Assembly: GCF_002356335.1 (NCBI RefSeq)
Contig: NZ_AP018165.1
Span: forward strand, 1,054,001 to 1,118,000
Reading direction: 5' to 3'
Length of the DNA stretch: 64,000 bases
Source: [Mycobacterium] stephanolepidis
GTDB taxonomy: Bacteria; Actinomycetota; Actinomycetes; Mycobacteriales; Mycobacteriaceae
Below the pieces are notes generated by a model. That model worked only from the letters and a program-made list of their open reading frames with translations, was not told the origin of the DNA and made no database searches. Within the stretch, counting starts at the first letter, position 1, and every line of letters begins with the position of its first letter. Position numbers and translations under genes: made by a program. Of the stretch, positions 49,827-59,337 are shown in pieces.

Positions 49827-50961
49827 CTTGCACCTCGCTGACCTCCTTGGACAACGCGTCGATCGCATGTGCGAGCTCGATGCGCTGATCTTGGGTCACC
49901 GTGTCGTAGAAGACGAATCCGTCACCCTTGCGGTACTTGCCCAGCAGTGTGTCGACTTCCTTGAACCGCTTGTCGATCGCCTGTCCCAGTTCGGGTTTGC
50001 GCTCATCGAGGATCGGGCGCACGGTAGCGACCGCGTTCTGCGAGCCGTCCACGTTGGCCTGGAAGTCCCACAGATCGGTGTGGCTGAAGGCCTCTTCCTC
50101 GCCGGAGATCTTCGTCCTGGCCACCTCGTCGAGCAGAGTCTGCGCTCCACCGGCGATCTTGGTGGTGTTGATGTCGAAGTCCTTGGCGCGCACGCCGTCC
50201 GAGAGCTCCTTGATGTCCTTGAGCAGCTGATCGGCGATCGCGTCGGTATCGGGCTGCAGGCCGGTCACCCACAGGTCCTTCTCCAGCCGGTGGTAGCCGG
50301 TCCACTTCTCGCCGGGCTGAAGGTCGGCCTCGCGCAAGTCGATTCGCGGGTCCAGGTCGTTGGGGAAGGCCTCGGCGACCGGCTCGATCCGCTCGTAGTA
50401 CACGCGGCTGGTCGGGTACTGCGCCTTCGCCGAGGCGATGTCCTTGGCCTTGACCGCCTCGACGAACTTGGCGGCGGATTCACTGAGGGCGTCCACCTGG
50501 CTGATCACGTAACCCCGGTAACGGTCCGTGGCGTCCTTGAACTTGCCCTCGGCGTCGAGCTTCACCGCGGCTCCGGTGATTGTGAAATCGCCGCGGATGC
50601 CGTCGCCGATCATGCCGGGCTTGCAGGCGGTCTGATACGTGCCGGGCTCGGTGAACTGCACGATGAGCTTGCGGTTGATGCCCGAGCCGATGTTCTCGAC
50701 CTCACCGAGCGCGCGGTCGCCCTTGTCGTAGACGTAGAACTCGGTGACCTTGGACCCGTTGTTGGTCACCTTGAAAGTGACTGGGCCCGTGGTGGCCTCG
50801 GTCTTGGACACGTCGCAGCTGGTGTCGGTGGCGGTCACGGTGATTTCTTGGCCCGCACCGGCGGCACCGCTTTCGGCAGGCTCCTTGGGGGTGCAGGCAG
50901 CCAAGGTCGTACCGGTGGCCATCGCAAGCGCGGCGGCTACGTAGGCGAGTGATGGTTTCAT
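49807..50961 (-). CDS. efeO: EfeO lipoprotein, iron-binding periplasmic component, locus 2
   Basis: 384 aa with a lipobox TLAAC (C23), so anchored to the outer face of the membrane. An N-terminal cupredoxin-like domain (about 37-130; cysteines in TSCDVS and YQTACKPG) is followed by a peptidase-M75/imelysin-like domain with the metal motif HXXE intact (H224-R-L-E227 in GYHRLEKDLW). It delivers iron to EfeU. Starts within the efeU stop (ATGA) and overlaps efeB. Confidence 0.93.
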   Translation of the reverse strand: MKPSLAYVAAALAMATGTTLAACTPKEPAESGAAGAGQEITVTATDTSCDVSKTEATTGPVTFKVTNNGSKVTEFYVYDKGDRALGEVENIGSGINRKLIVQFTEPGTYQTACKPGMIGDGIRGDFTITGAAVKLDAEGKFKDATDRYRGYVISQVDALSESAAKFVEAVKAKDIASAKAQYPTSRVYYERIEPVAEAFPNDLDPRIDLREADLQPGEKWTGYHRLEKDLWVTGLQPDTDAIADQLLKDIKELSDGVRAKDFDINTTKIAGGAQTLLDEVARTKISGEEEAFSHTDLWDFQANVDGSQNAVATVRPILDERKPELGQAIDKRFKEVDTLLGKYRKGDGFVFYDTVTQDQRIELAHAIDALSKEVSEVQGVIAGR

Positions 50962-51857
50962 CCAGCGGTCCTCTCGGGTTGGGCTTCTGTGGTGTTGGTG
51001 GTGGGTGCCTTGGGCCCAGTGGCCACAGGACGTAGGAAGAGGCCGAGCACGATCACCAGGTAGGTGATCCAGCCCGCCAGTTGCAGCACTGTCGGAGTCG
51101 GTGTCACGTTGAAGATTCCGCGCAGCAGCTCGCCATACCAGGCGCTCCAGTCGAACCAGCCGGTGATGTCAAAGGCCTTGCGCGACAGCCCGGGAAGCCA
51201 TCCGACGGTCTGGAGGGCGCCGATGCCATAGGAAAGAATGCCTGCGGCCACCACCACCAGGAAGGCGCCGGTGTACTTGAAGAACTTGCTCAAGTTGATT
51301 CTGACCGCGCCGCGGTACATGCCATAGGACAACGCGGCCGCGGCAGCGACTCCGGTGACCAGTCCGGCTAGGGGCCAGGCGGTTTCGGCCTTGGCGTACC
51401 CGACCATGAACAGGGCCGTCTCGACTCCCTCACGCCCGACCGACAGGAACGCCACAGTCAGGACCGCCAACGAGCCGGCCTCCAGCGCCTGGGCCATGCC
51501 CTGGCGCAGTTCCCCGGCGATGCTGGCGGCGGCGGTGCGCATCCACAGCACCATGGTGGTCACGATCGCCACCGCGACCAGTGAGGCCACCCCGGCGATC
51601 GCTTCGGCGCCCAGGTCGCTGATGGTGTTACTGCCGAAGTGGATCGTCACGAAGACGAGCAAGGTCATCGCGATGGCACCGGCCACGCCCAACCACACCC
51701 AGCGCAGCGCGTCGCGGCGGTTCGACTTGACCAGGAACGCCACCAGGATGGTGACGACGATTCCGCATTCAAGGCCTTCGCGCAGTCCGATGAGGCCGCT
51801 GCTGAAGTATTGCGAGAAGTGTGTCGGCCCGTCGGCTAGGACGCCGATACTGCGCAT
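50958..51857 (-). CDS. efeU: EfeU/FTR1 iron permease, locus 2
   Basis: 299-aa integral membrane permease with seven hydrophobic segments. The two iron-binding motifs are REGLE (26-30) and REGVE (142-146). The conserved GALQTVGWLPG loop is also present in the fused copy at 45260. The ATG at 51857 is preceded by AAGGA at 8 bases. First gene of the efeUOB operon; several dyads, one resembling an iron box, lie upstream. Confidence 0.94.
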   Translation of the reverse strand: MRSIGVLADGPTHFSQYFSSGLIGLREGLECGIVVTILVAFLVKSNRRDALRWVWLGVAGAIAMTLLVFVTIHFGSNTISDLGAEAIAGVASLVAVAIVTTMVLWMRTAAASIAGELRQGMAQALEAGSLAVLTVAFLSVGREGVETALFMVGYAKAETAWPLAGLVTGVAAAAALSYGMYRGAVRINLSKFFKYTGAFLVVVAAGILSYGIGALQTVGWLPGLSRKAFDITGWFDWSAWYGELLRGIFNVTPTPTVLQLAGWITYLVIVLGLFLRPVATGPKAPTTNTTEAQPERTAG

Positions 51858-51885
51858 GTCCAGGGTCCTTTTCCTTCATGTGACT

Positions 51886-51934
51886 TTGGCTAGCCAACGC
51901 TTGCCAAGGTGCGGCTGACCTTACCTGAACAGGT
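51886..51934. promoter_or_regulatory. Dyads upstream of efeU, including an iron-box-like element
   Basis: Three symmetric elements: TTGGCTAGCCAA (51886-51897), the 19-base CAAGGTGCGGCTGACCTTA (51905-51923), which matches 13 of 19 IdeR consensus positions including both AGGT/ACCT ends, and ACCTG-AA-CAGGT (51923-51934). They lie 29-77 bases upstream of the efeU start and could mediate repression by IdeR or a Fur-like protein. Confidence 0.45.
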
Positions 51935-52030
51935 CCTGTGGAAGCGATGGCAGCGCATCGGTTGCATCCGTGTGTGTCCAGCTCATGCGACGATGGAAGG
52001 CAATCCATCGCACCGTCTAGGAGTTCCGTC

Positions 52031-52798
52031 GTGTCGTCCCTCGCCGTGCGCTCCTTGTCGGCGCGCTTAGTGCGGATCGTGCTCGTCGTCTCCATTTCGA
52101 TGTTTCTGCTGGCAGCGGGCTGTTCCTGGCAGTTGGGCGGGCGTACGCCGCTACCGCAGGGGGTGCCGCCGCCCGCCGGTGATCCGGTGCCCGACATCGA
52201 GACGCCGCCCGCGCAGATCCATGGCCGTCCCGCCGACCAGCTCCGTGACTGGTCCACTCCACGTGCCCAGAAGACGGGAATCCCCGTCATCGCCCTTGAG
52301 GCGTACGCGTACGCGGCCAAGGTTGCCGAGCGCGAGAACCCACGGTGCAAGATCGCGTGGACGACGCTGGCCGGAATTGGCACCGTCGAGAGCCACAACG
52401 GCACCTACCACGGCGCCGAACTGCACCCCAACGGCGACGCACTGCCGCCGATCCGCGGGGTTCGCCTGGACGGATCCAATGGAAACCTGCGGCTTCCGGA
52501 CACGGACAAGGGCCTCTTGGACGGCGACGCGAACCAGGACCGGGCGATGGGGCCCATGCAGTTCATCCCCGAGACCTGGCGCATCTACGGTGTCCGCGCC
52601 GCAGGTGAGGGCGACCCCAGCCCCGACAACATCGACGATGCGGCGTTGTCGGCGGCGGGATACCTGTGCTCGCGCGGTGGCGACCTGAGCACCACCGAGG
52701 GCTGGATCAAGGCGCTGTGGGCGTACAACATGTCGGACGTGTACGCCGAGCAGGTACGGGATTGGGCCACGGCCTACGCCAAGGGCGGGTCGCTGTAG
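52031..52798 (+). CDS. lpqU: Lytic transglycosylase-like lipoprotein (LpqU-like)
   Basis: 255 aa from GTG 52031, supported by an AGGAG at 52019-52023. The signal peptide ends in the lipobox LLAAGC (C31), then a Pro-rich linker precedes an SLT-type lysozyme-like domain. The catalytic glutamate is likely E120 (GIGTVESHNG), followed by GPMQFIPETW and AGYLCSRGGDL typical of membrane-bound lytic transglycosylases. Located between mazG and eno as in M. tuberculosis, except that the two Efe loci have been inserted before it. Confidence 0.9.
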   Translation: MSSLAVRSLSARLVRIVLVVSISMFLLAAGCSWQLGGRTPLPQGVPPPAGDPVPDIETPPAQIHGRPADQLRDWSTPRAQKTGIPVIALEAYAYAAKVAERENPRCKIAWTTLAGIGTVESHNGTYHGAELHPNGDALPPIRGVRLDGSNGNLRLPDTDKGLLDGDANQDRAMGPMQFIPETWRIYGVRAAGEGDPSPDNIDDAALSAAGYLCSRGGDLSTTEGWIKALWAYNMSDVYAEQVRDWATAYAKGGSL

Positions 52799-52871
52799 CA
52801 CTAGTCTGTACCCGATGTTCTTCGCCCGAGTGGCTCATCAACATACGACGTCGGAACCGCAGCACCCCTAA

Positions 52872-54173
<1,302 letters not shown>

Positions 54174-54202
54174 CGGACAAGCCGACGGGCTGAGGCCGAG
54201 CT

Positions 54203-54820
54203 ATGGCTGATTCCAAACGCCGCCCCGCGTCCGGTAGGTCGCGGGGTCCGGCTCCGGCTGCCCGTAAACGGACGCCGGTGAAGCGGCCGGTGCAGAAGGT
54301 CGTCCGAGGCCCCGCCGGCAGCGGTCCGGCGGCTCCTGCCAAGGCTGCCAAGACGGGCGGGGCTACCGGCGCGGTGGCTGCCTCGATCGAACGCAGTGCC
54401 GAGCACCAGTCCGAGCAGCGCCTGGGGTCCACCGCACGCCGGGCCGCCGTCCTGGCCGCCGTGGTGTGTGCCCTGACCCTGACCGTGGCCGGTCCGGTGC
54501 GCACCTACTTCTCGCAACAGGCCGAACGGAACCAGCTTGCGGCGGCGGAGGCTCAGCTGCGGGACCAGATCGCCGGGCTCGAGGACAAGAAGCGTCGGCT
54601 GGCGGACCCGGCCTACATCGCCGCTCAGGCGCGTGAGCGCCTGGGGTTCGTGATGCCGGGTGAGGTGCCGTTCCAGGTGCAGTTGCCGAATACTCCCGTC
54701 GATGCCAAGCCGCAGGGCCAGGGGCCGGTGGACAACGGCAACCCGTGGTACACCAACCTGTGGCACAACATCGCCGACTCGCCCACGGCCATACCAGCCG
54801 CCCCGGTGCCGATCCCGTGA
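54203..54820 (+). CDS. FtsB/DivIC-like septum protein
   Basis: 205-aa bitopic protein. The cytoplasmic N-terminus is long, Arg/Pro/Ala-rich and low-complexity (1-70); one membrane helix (about 76-97, AAVLAAVVCALTLTVAG) is followed by a short coiled coil (AERNQLAAAEAQLRDQIAGL) and the conserved DPAYIAAQARERLGFVMPGE. This is the FtsB/DivIC arrangement for divisome assembly. Located eno-ftsB-DUF501-ppx as in M. tuberculosis (Rv1024). Overlaps the next gene by 4 bases. Confidence 0.9.
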   Translation: MADSKRRPASGRSRGPAPAARKRTPVKRPVQKVVRGPAGSGPAAPAKAAKTGGATGAVAASIERSAEHQSEQRLGSTARRAAVLAAVVCALTLTVAGPVRTYFSQQAERNQLAAAEAQLRDQIAGLEDKKRRLADPAYIAAQARERLGFVMPGEVPFQVQLPNTPVDAKPQGQGPVDNGNPWYTNLWHNIADSPTAIPAAPVPIP

Positions 54821-55296
54821 TCTCCGACGACGATATCGCCGCGGTCACAAGGCAATTGGGTCGCGCGCCGCGAGGCATGCTGGAGGTCTCCTACCGTTGC
54901 CCCAACGGGGAACCCGCCGTCGTCAAGACCGCTCCGCGGCTACCCGACGGCACACCGTTTCCCACGCTCTACTACCTGACGCACCCGGCTCTTACGGCCG
55001 CGGCGAGCCGTCTGGAGTCCGGCGGGCTGATGCGCGATATGACCGATCGCCTTGCCTCCGATGAGGATCTGGCCGCCGCGTATCAGCGCGCCCATGAGAG
55101 CTACCTCGCCGAGCGTGACGCGATCGAGCCGCTCGGCACCACGGTGACCGCGGGCGGAATGCCCGACAGGGTGAAGTGTCTGCATGTGCTGATCGGACAT
55201 TCACTTGCGGTGGGGCCGGGAGTCAATCCCTTGGGGGATGAGGCGATTCGAGAGCTGCTGGGCACCATGCCGGGCGTGCTGCCGGAGGTCTGGTGA
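54817..55296 (+). CDS. DUF501 family protein
   Basis: 159 aa, start GTG 54817 overlapping the upstream stop (GTGA). A conserved actinobacterial family of unknown function, always near eno/ppx. Typical segments are YRCPNGEPAVVKTAPRLPDG, FPTLYYLTHP, GGMPDRVKCLHVLIGHSLA and GVNPLGDEA; the conserved Cys and two His (KCLHVLIGH) resemble a metal site, but that is inference. Coupled to ppx by a 4-base overlap. Confidence 0.9.
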   Translation: MISDDDIAAVTRQLGRAPRGMLEVSYRCPNGEPAVVKTAPRLPDGTPFPTLYYLTHPALTAAASRLESGGLMRDMTDRLASDEDLAAAYQRAHESYLAERDAIEPLGTTVTAGGMPDRVKCLHVLIGHSLAVGPGVNPLGDEAIRELLGTMPGVLPEVW

Positions 55297-56246
55297 CAGC
55301 CCTTCGGGTTGGCGCCGTGGATTGCGGTACCAACTCGATCCGTCTGCTGGTCTCGGATGTCGACGACGCCGGACGGCTGACCGATGTGCACCGCGAGATG
55401 CGGATTGTGCGGCTGGGACAGGGTGTGGACGCGACGGGAGAGTTCGCCCCGGAGGCCATCGCGCGCACCCGGGTCGCGCTCGGGGCGTACACGGAATTGA
55501 TGGGCTCCCTTGGGGTGCAGCGTGTGCGCATGGTGGCCACCTCGGCCGCGCGTGACGTCACGAACCGCGAGGCATTCTTTGCGATGACCGCTGAGTTGCT
55601 CGGATCCGTCGTCCCAGGGGCGGTGGCGGAGGTGATCACGGGCACCGAGGAGGCCGGGCTGTCGTTTGCCGGCGCGGTAGGCGAGTTGGACTCGGCGGCG
55701 GGACCATATGTCGTGGTGGACCTCGGCGGGGGATCGACCGAGACGGTGATCGGTGATGCCGACGGGGTGACGGCCAGTTTCTCGGCCGATATCGGATGCG
55801 TACGGCTCACCGAGCGGTGCCTGCATTCGGATCCGCCCACCGACGACGAGATCGAGGCCGCACGCGATGCGGTGCGTGCGCAGCTGGCCCGCACCTTCGA
55901 GGTGGTGCCGGTTCAGGGCGCGCGAACCTGGGTGGGGGTCGCGGGCACCTTCACCACGCTGGCGGCGCTGGCGCACCGGCTGGACGCCTACGATCCCGCG
56001 GCGATCCATCTGTCGCGGGTGCCGTTGGGGCGTCTGTCCGAGGTGACGTCCGAGTTGATCGCGATGCCGCGCGCACAGCGGGCCGCCCTGGGGCCGATGC
56101 ATGAGGGACGCGTCGACGTCATCGGTGGTGGATCGATCGTCGTGCAGGAACTGGCGCGAGAGTTTTCCGCCCGCGCCGGCATCACCGAGCTGGTAGTCAG
56201 CGAGCACGACATCCTCGACGGCATCGCAATGTCCTTGCGCAGGTAA
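55293..56246 (+). CDS. ppx: Exopolyphosphatase/pppGpp phosphohydrolase family (Ppx/GppA)
   Basis: 317-aa member of the ASKHA superfamily hydrolysing polyphosphate and/or pppGpp. Phosphate-binding motifs: VDCGTNSIRLLV at the N-terminus and VVDLGGGSTETV around residue 145, with conserved TSAARD and ITGTEEA between. The short form (no C-terminal HD domain) corresponds to M. tuberculosis Rv1026. Start GTG 55293 overlaps the DUF501 stop. Last gene of the eno-ppx group; a repeat-rich regulatory region follows. Confidence 0.93.
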   Translation: MTALRVGAVDCGTNSIRLLVSDVDDAGRLTDVHREMRIVRLGQGVDATGEFAPEAIARTRVALGAYTELMGSLGVQRVRMVATSAARDVTNREAFFAMTAELLGSVVPGAVAEVITGTEEAGLSFAGAVGELDSAAGPYVVVDLGGGSTETVIGDADGVTASFSADIGCVRLTERCLHSDPPTDDEIEAARDAVRAQLARTFEVVPVQGARTWVGVAGTFTTLAALAHRLDAYDPAAIHLSRVPLGRLSEVTSELIAMPRAQRAALGPMHEGRVDVIGGGSIVVQELAREFSARAGITELVVSEHDILDGIAMSLRR

Positions 56247-56283
56247 CTGGGCCTTAACACGCAACCGTGTGACCTGCGTAACA

Positions 56284-56394
56284 GTTGACAATGTACCCCT
56301 TCCTCCAGTTGACAAGTTGATCAAATCAACTGACAGTTGATATATCAACACAGACCGATAGCGGGCAGTTGAAGTCTCATAAACGGTCAGTTGA
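56284..56394. repeat. Cluster of GTTGA/TCAAC half-sites upstream of the hydrolase-TSUP operon
   Basis: Within 111 bases the pentamer GTTGA occurs six times on the plus strand (starting at 56284, 56308, 56316, 56336, 56368, 56390) and twice inverted as TCAAC (56326, 56345). Four of the plus copies extend to CAGTTGA. TCAAC-TGACA-GTTGA (56326-56340) is the centre of a perfect 17-base palindrome. The same TCAAC-N5-GTTGA occurs once upstream of the EspR-like gene (60397-60411). Probable multi-site operator in the 217-base gap between ppx and the hydrolase. Confidence 0.65.
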
Positions 56395-56463
56395 GGAGGC
56401 GCAGCGTCGCGCACGAGCCCGGATCAGCAACGTTTGATTAGGTGCGGAAGGTTTGGATATCTC

Positions 56464-57354
56464 ATGTCCGGATTGATGTCGAAGGCCGAAGTACGCGAAA
56501 TTGGGGTTTCGGAAACAGGTTTCGTGCGACGGCCCGACCCGGACGGTGCCGCGGTCGCCTACCGGACATATGGGCGTGCGCGGCCCGGTGTCGCCGACGT
56601 GGTGTTGGTGCACGGCAGCCTGCAGAACTCGACCGTGTGGTCCAAGCACGGCTACATCGCGCAGCTCTCTCAGCAGTACCGGGTGACCACCATCGACGTG
56701 CGTGGGCACGGCGCCAGCGAGAAGCCCGATCATCCCGGCGGATACGCCATCGCCTCGTCGGCACGGGATGTCTGCGCGGTCATGGACCATCTGGGCATTC
56801 ATCGGACGCACTACATCGGCTACTCGCTGGGCGGGCGTATCGGGCTCACCCTTGCCGCCACCGCTCCCGAGCGGCTCACCTCACTGGTGGTGGCGGGGTC
56901 CTCGCACCGGCCACAGTGTGGTGCGGTGGACGTTTTGATCTTCCCCAACGCCGTTCGCGTGGTGGAGGAGTCCGGTCTGGAGGCGTTCGTCGACGGCTGG
57001 GAGGCACACCGCGGTCGGCAGATGGGCTCGGGATTCCGGGCGACCATCGAGGCCCTGGGCCAGCGTGGCCTGGCGGCCCTGCTGCGGCAGTGGGATGCCG
57101 AGCCGGGTGTCGCCGAGGACGCCTTGCTCCAAATCGAGACGCCCACACTGTTTTTCGCCGGGTCCGAAGACCCCATGCGACTGGCCGAGTCCCGGGAGGC
57201 GGCCGTCCGGATGCCGTGTGCCTACTTCGCCCTGCTGGACGGCTGCAACCACGGGCAGACGGTGACGATGCGCGAGCGCATTCTGGATCGCGCCGAGGCG
57301 TTCTTCCGGCTGTCTGAGTTCTCCGATATCGAGAAGCTGCGGGTGGCCGGGTGA
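56464..57354 (+). CDS. Alpha/beta-fold hydrolase
   Basis: 296 aa from ATG 56464 (ATG 56476 possible). Catalytic triad: nucleophile serine in GYSLGGRIG, the acid in AGSEDPM, and histidine in GCNHGQ. The oxyanion motif is LVHGSLQNS, and there is DVRGHGASEKPD. This resembles esterases and epoxide-hydrolase-like enzymes; the substrate is not evident. The stop overlaps the start of the TSUP gene (GTGA), so the two are co-translated. The upstream region has the GTTGA cluster. Confidence 0.88.
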   Translation: MSGLMSKAEVREIGVSETGFVRRPDPDGAAVAYRTYGRARPGVADVVLVHGSLQNSTVWSKHGYIAQLSQQYRVTTIDVRGHGASEKPDHPGGYAIASSARDVCAVMDHLGIHRTHYIGYSLGGRIGLTLAATAPERLTSLVVAGSSHRPQCGAVDVLIFPNAVRVVEESGLEAFVDGWEAHRGRQMGSGFRATIEALGQRGLAALLRQWDAEPGVAEDALLQIETPTLFFAGSEDPMRLAESREAAVRMPCAYFALLDGCNHGQTVTMRERILDRAEAFFRLSEFSDIEKLRVAG

Positions 57355-58223
57355 CCGGAGATTCCGGGCCGCGCCCGAGCCTGGCGACGCTTGCCCGCAT
57401 CGGTGTGCTCGGCGGCATGTCGGGCGGGCTGCTGGGCGGTGGCACCGGGGTGATCACCGTGCCCTCGCTGGCTCGGGCGACCACGTTGAGCCGGGCCGTC
57501 ATTCACGGCACCTCGACGCTGCCGAACGTCTCTGCTGTGATCGCGGGCAGCACCGTCTACGCGCTGCACGGGGCGAAGGTGGATCTGGTGGCGGGCGCCG
57601 GACTGATGGCGGGCGGCGTGATCGGCGCGGTGGTGGGGGCCAAGCTGGTGTCTCGCATCCCCGAGTGGATCCTCAAGGCGCTGTTCGTCTTTGTGCTGCT
57701 GGCCACCGCGCTCAAACTGCTGCTCAGTGCCGCCGGCATCGACCCCTCGGCGGGTGAGGCGCTGCTTCCCGATGCTGTGCTCGCCCATGTGCCATCGGTC
57801 ATCGCTATCGGTGCTGTCGTTGGTTTCCTGGTCGGCGCGTGGTCGGCCGCACTGGGTCTTGGCGGTGGGCTGCTGACGGTTCCGGCGATGCTGGGGCTGT
57901 TCGGTTCCGATCTGCACGTGGCAGAGGGCACCTCGTTGATGGTGATGCTGCCCAACGCGCTGGTCGCTGCGACCACATATCTGCGTCAGGGTACCGCTGA
58001 TGCTCCGATCGGCTTCCGGCTGGCGGCATTCGCGTTGCCGGGCACCGTCATCGGGGCGCTGTTGGCGCTCGCCCTGAACGCGCGCTGGCTGGCGCTGGTG
58101 TTCGGGTCTTATCTGGTGTTCATCGCCGTGCGCGAGATCGTGCGGGTGTTTACGAACTCGCCTGCCCGTACGACGAAGAAACCAAGTCCGGCGCCGGCGT
58201 CGCAGGCGTGTGTTGGCGGTTGA
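57351..58223 (+). CDS. TSUP (TauE/SafE) family membrane transporter
   Basis: 290 aa with eight hydrophobic segments arranged as two similar halves, each opening with a Gly-rich loop (GMSGGLLGGGTGVITVPSL; LGLGGGLLTVPAML) as in TauE/SafE permeases for sulfite, sulfoacetate or other organosulfur anions. Substrate unknown. It is coupled to the hydrolase, perhaps exporting or importing its product or substrate. The C-terminal tail overlaps the convergent membrane-protein gene by 74 bases. Confidence 0.88.
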   Translation: MTGDSGPRPSLATLARIGVLGGMSGGLLGGGTGVITVPSLARATTLSRAVIHGTSTLPNVSAVIAGSTVYALHGAKVDLVAGAGLMAGGVIGAVVGAKLVSRIPEWILKALFVFVLLATALKLLLSAAGIDPSAGEALLPDAVLAHVPSVIAIGAVVGFLVGAWSAALGLGGGLLTVPAMLGLFGSDLHVAEGTSLMVMLPNALVAATTYLRQGTADAPIGFRLAAFALPGTVIGALLALALNARWLALVFGSYLVFIAVREIVRVFTNSPARTTKKPSPAPASQACVGG

Positions 58224-59337
58224 TCTTCTGCAGCTCCCGGGCGACGTCCAGGAGCCAGCTCAGTTCTTCCTTGCGGTTGGCGCCCGTACGTTCGCCGATG
58301 ATCTTGGTGCCGGAGGTCTTGTCGTGCTGCGGTGCGGTGCGCTGTTGTTCGATGGCCGAATGAATCTGGCGCGCCGCTGATGTGGTGGACGCGTCTTCGG
58401 TGAGGTAGGGGCCGATGGCGCTCAGGCCGTCGCGAATCTCGACGATTCTGCGGTAGAGCCGGTAGTTGTGATCACCGATGGCGGCCTGCGGCGGTGCCAG
58501 TGCGATCTGGGCGTTGCCCTCATACAGCGCGGTCCACAGCGGTTCGAGTTGACGGTGCTGCCGGTAGGCCTGGATGCGTTGGCGTGCCGAGGCGACCAGC
58601 TGTGAGAAGGACGGTCCGGCAAGGCCTACCACGATGAGGATCTGCCCGATGGTGGCGGCCAGCGGGGCCAGACGCTGCCAGGAGTAGCTGTCGTTGGTGA
58701 TCATGCCGTAGATGGCCGAGTGTGCCCGCATGATGCAGAACAACAGGCACATGGCGGCTCCTGCCGCGGTGAGCAGCATGCTGCGTCGCAGCCACGCCAC
58801 ATCGTGAAAACGGGCGTACTGCAGGCATTTGACGGTGATCAGGAGTGCGCCCAGGCCGTAGGTGATCAGATAGATCAGCATGTAGAGCACCCAGGCCGGC
58901 TTGTTGCCGTGTGAGGCGTAGAAGTCCTGTGGCAGTTCGGAAGTCGGTGCCACAAACCAGCAGAGAACCAGCGCGGCGCCGATGGCTACTGCCATGCCGA
59001 CCCAGAGCCGTGCGCGCTGCACCGCACGTGGACCGGATTCACCCCAGAAGGTGATGACCGTGAGAACGCATGCGGTCCACGCCATGCCGCCCGAGAGGTT
59101 CAAGACGAGCCGGCCCATGTTGTGCACGCCGACCAAGTTGTCGAACTTCTCGTACAGGGGTGGAGTCGCCAACGTGACGGCAATCCCCTTGAAGAGGAAT
59201 GACAGCAACAGTGCCACCGACGCGGGTGGACGGACCCGGGAACGCAGCATCGCGGCGGCAACCACGACCACTGCACCAAAGCTGAAGACGGCCGCTATCG
59301 AATACGCCGCGGCGGAGTCTTCAAAAACTGAGGTCAC
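58150..59337 (-). CDS. Multispanning membrane protein of the MAB_1171c/DUF6545 type
   Basis: 395 aa from GTG 59337, which overlaps the upstream stop (GTGA). The first 250 residues contain seven hydrophobic helices; the remaining 145 residues are a soluble, helical cytoplasmic domain (QRIQAYRQHRQLEPLWTALY...) ending in a Pro/Ser-rich tail. I recall this family as MAB_1171c putative transporters, commonly paired with an XRE regulator and an ImmA-like protein, exactly as here. A transport role is unproven; it could be a sensor. Its 3' end overlaps the TSUP gene by 74 bases. Confidence 0.8.
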   Translation of the reverse strand: MTSVFEDSAAAYSIAAVFSFGAVVVVAAAMLRSRVRPPASVALLLSFLFKGIAVTLATPPLYEKFDNLVGVHNMGRLVLNLSGGMAWTACVLTVITFWGESGPRAVQRARLWVGMAVAIGAALVLCWFVAPTSELPQDFYASHGNKPAWVLYMLIYLITYGLGALLITVKCLQYARFHDVAWLRRSMLLTAAGAAMCLLFCIMRAHSAIYGMITNDSYSWQRLAPLAATIGQILIVVGLAGPSFSQLVASARQRIQAYRQHRQLEPLWTALYEGNAQIALAPPQAAIGDHNYRLYRRIVEIRDGLSAIGPYLTEDASTTSAARQIHSAIEQQRTAPQHDKTSGTKIIGERTGANRKEELSWLLDVARELQKINRQHTPATPAPDLVSSSYGQASS

